Shown piece after piece: positions 32,905 to 33,719 of a DNA stretch of 33,719 nucleotides (position 1 is the first letter of the stretch; each line of letters opens with the position of its first letter). The notes under the pieces were generated by a model. That model made no database searches, was not told the DNA's origin, and saw only the letters and a list, made by a program, of their open reading frames with translations. The position numbers and the translations under genes were made by a program. The DNA comes from an uncultured Frankineae bacterium (GTDB taxonomy: Bacteria; Actinomycetota; Actinomycetes; Mycobacteriales; SCTD01), in the NCBI GenBank assembly GCA_902805775.1, contig CADCUB010000093.1, positions 1 through 33,719 of the forward strand, in the 5' to 3' direction.

Positions 32905-33719
32905 GGCTGCTCCTTCCGGACCCGGCGCGGGGTGAGAGTGGCGAAGACGTCCTCGAGGGCTTCCTCGGCGTCGGGGAACGGGCTCTGCTCGGCGAAGGCG
33001 AGGGCGTCGTCGACGCCCGAGATCTCTTCGGCGTCGACCGCGTCGGCCTCCTCCTGGGTGAGGACGCCGGTGGCGATGAGGGTCTTGACGTAGGCCGAGA
33101 TGGGCTCGCGGGCCCGCCAGGAGTCCTGCTCGTCCTGCGGGCGGTAGTTGCCCGCGAAGGTCTCCTCGCCCTCGTTGTGGCCGTGCCACCGGTAGGTCAT
33201 GCACTCGATGAGGGTCGGGCCCTCACCGGCGCGGCCCCGGGCGACGGCCTGGTCGGCCGCCGCCCGGACGGCCAGCACGTCGTTGCCGTCGACCTGGACG
33301 CTGGGGATGCCGAACGGCGCGGCGCGGTCGGCGATCCGGCCGGCGGTGAGCTTCTCGGTGGCGGTCCACTCGGTGTAGCCGTTGTTCTCGACCGTGAAGA
33401 TGACCGGCAGCTTCCAGATGGCGGCCAGGTTCATCGACTCGAAGAAGACCCCCTGGTTGGTGGCGCCGTCGCCGAAGAAGGTGACCGTGACGTTGTCCCG
33501 GCCGAGCTGCTTGTCGCCCCAGGCCGAGCCGGTCCCGATCGGGATGCCGCCGCCGACGATGCCGTTGGTGCCGATGATGCCGAGATTGAAGTCCACGATG
33601 TGCATGGACCCGCCCTTGCCGCGGCAGTAGCCGTCGACCTTGCCGAGCAGCTCGGCCATCATGCGGTCCACCCGGGCGCCCTTGGCGATGAGGTGGCCGT
33701 GGCCGCGGTGGGTGGAGGT
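32901..33719 (-). CDS. 2-oxoacid dehydrogenase E1 component, alpha subunit, partial
   Basis: The C-terminal 272 residues of an E1-alpha chain; the start lies beyond the window edge. The first visible residues STHRGHGHLIAKGARVDRMM continue through CRGKGGSMHIVDFNLGIIG, closest in feel to acetoin dehydrogenase AcoA. The thiamine-diphosphate motif is VTFFGDGATNQGVFFESMNL to VENN, and TYRWHGHNEGEE carries the phosphorylation-loop-like region. About 50-60 residues are probably missing. The partner beta gene follows with a 4-base overlap. No E3 gene is visible, so dihydrolipoamide dehydrogenase must come from elsewhere, possibly just outside the window. Confidence 0.9.
   Translation of the reverse strand, partial: TSTHRGHGHLIAKGARVDRMMAELLGKVDGYCRGKGGSMHIVDFNLGIIGTNGIVGGGIPIGTGSAWGDKQLGRDNVTVTFFGDGATNQGVFFESMNLAAIWKLPVIFTVENNGYTEWTATEKLTAGRIADRAAPFGIPSVQVDGNDVLAVRAAADQAVARGRAGEGPTLIECMTYRWHGHNEGEETFAGNYRPQDEQDSWRAREPISAYVKTLIATGVLTQEEADAVDAEEISGVDDALAFAEQSPFPDAEEALEDVFATLTPRRVRKEQP

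Overview
The window reads as a chromosomal segment of a high-GC actinobacterium. By eye about three quarters of bases are G or C and nearly all codons end in G or C. GTG starts, 1- or 4-base stop/start overlaps and TAGNNT-type -10 elements are common. The gene families (Mycobacterium-like type II dehydroquinase, GntR/FCD, soluble cNMP-sensing kinase) fit an actinomycete. I cannot fix the genus. I see no rRNA, tRNA, CRISPR array, insertion sequence or phage gene, and no stretch over 300 bases without a gene.

Left part (1-7005, all minus strand): the 5-oxoprolinase genes pxpA-pxpB-pxpC (pxpC runs off the edge), an aldo/keto reductase, a UlaG-like metallo-hydrolase, a 52-residue membrane protein, a zinc-ribbon metallo-beta-lactamase-fold protein, type II dehydroquinase (aroQ) and a GH13 alpha-glucosidase-type enzyme.

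Middle (7166-17708): a hemerythrin-like protein, a 1013-residue GAF-PAS-PAS-GGDEF-EAL c-di-GMP enzyme, two small uncharacterised genes, a secreted alpha/beta hydrolase, a MarR regulator divergent from an ABC-2 type exporter pair, and a soluble histidine kinase with an N-terminal cyclic-nucleotide-binding-like domain, preceded by a possible 22-codon leader ORF.

Right part (17808-33719): two converging gene sets that look catabolic. On the plus strand, next to a divergent AraC regulator, lie a phytanoyl-CoA-dioxygenase-family oxygenase, a gamma-glutamyltransferase-like enzyme, an M20 amidohydrolase, a polar amino acid ABC importer (lipoprotein plus a fused permease-ATPase), a GlcG/HbpS-like protein and a GntR/FCD regulator. 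Two GTATAC-centred sites, one before the transferase gene and one on the importer promoter, may be its operators. On the minus strand an operon runs E1-alpha (partial), E1-beta, a free-standing lipoyl protein, an E2 catalytic core, a GH31 glycosidase, an SDR dehydrogenase and a diaminopropionate ammonia-lyase homologue. My reading is uptake and stepwise breakdown of a gamma-glutamyl or N-acyl amino acid to pyruvate and ammonia, with pyruvate possibly oxidised by the neighbouring dehydrogenase. The substrate is unknown. The most unusual points are the split E2, the substituted metal ligands in the M20 enzyme and the paired GTATAC sites.
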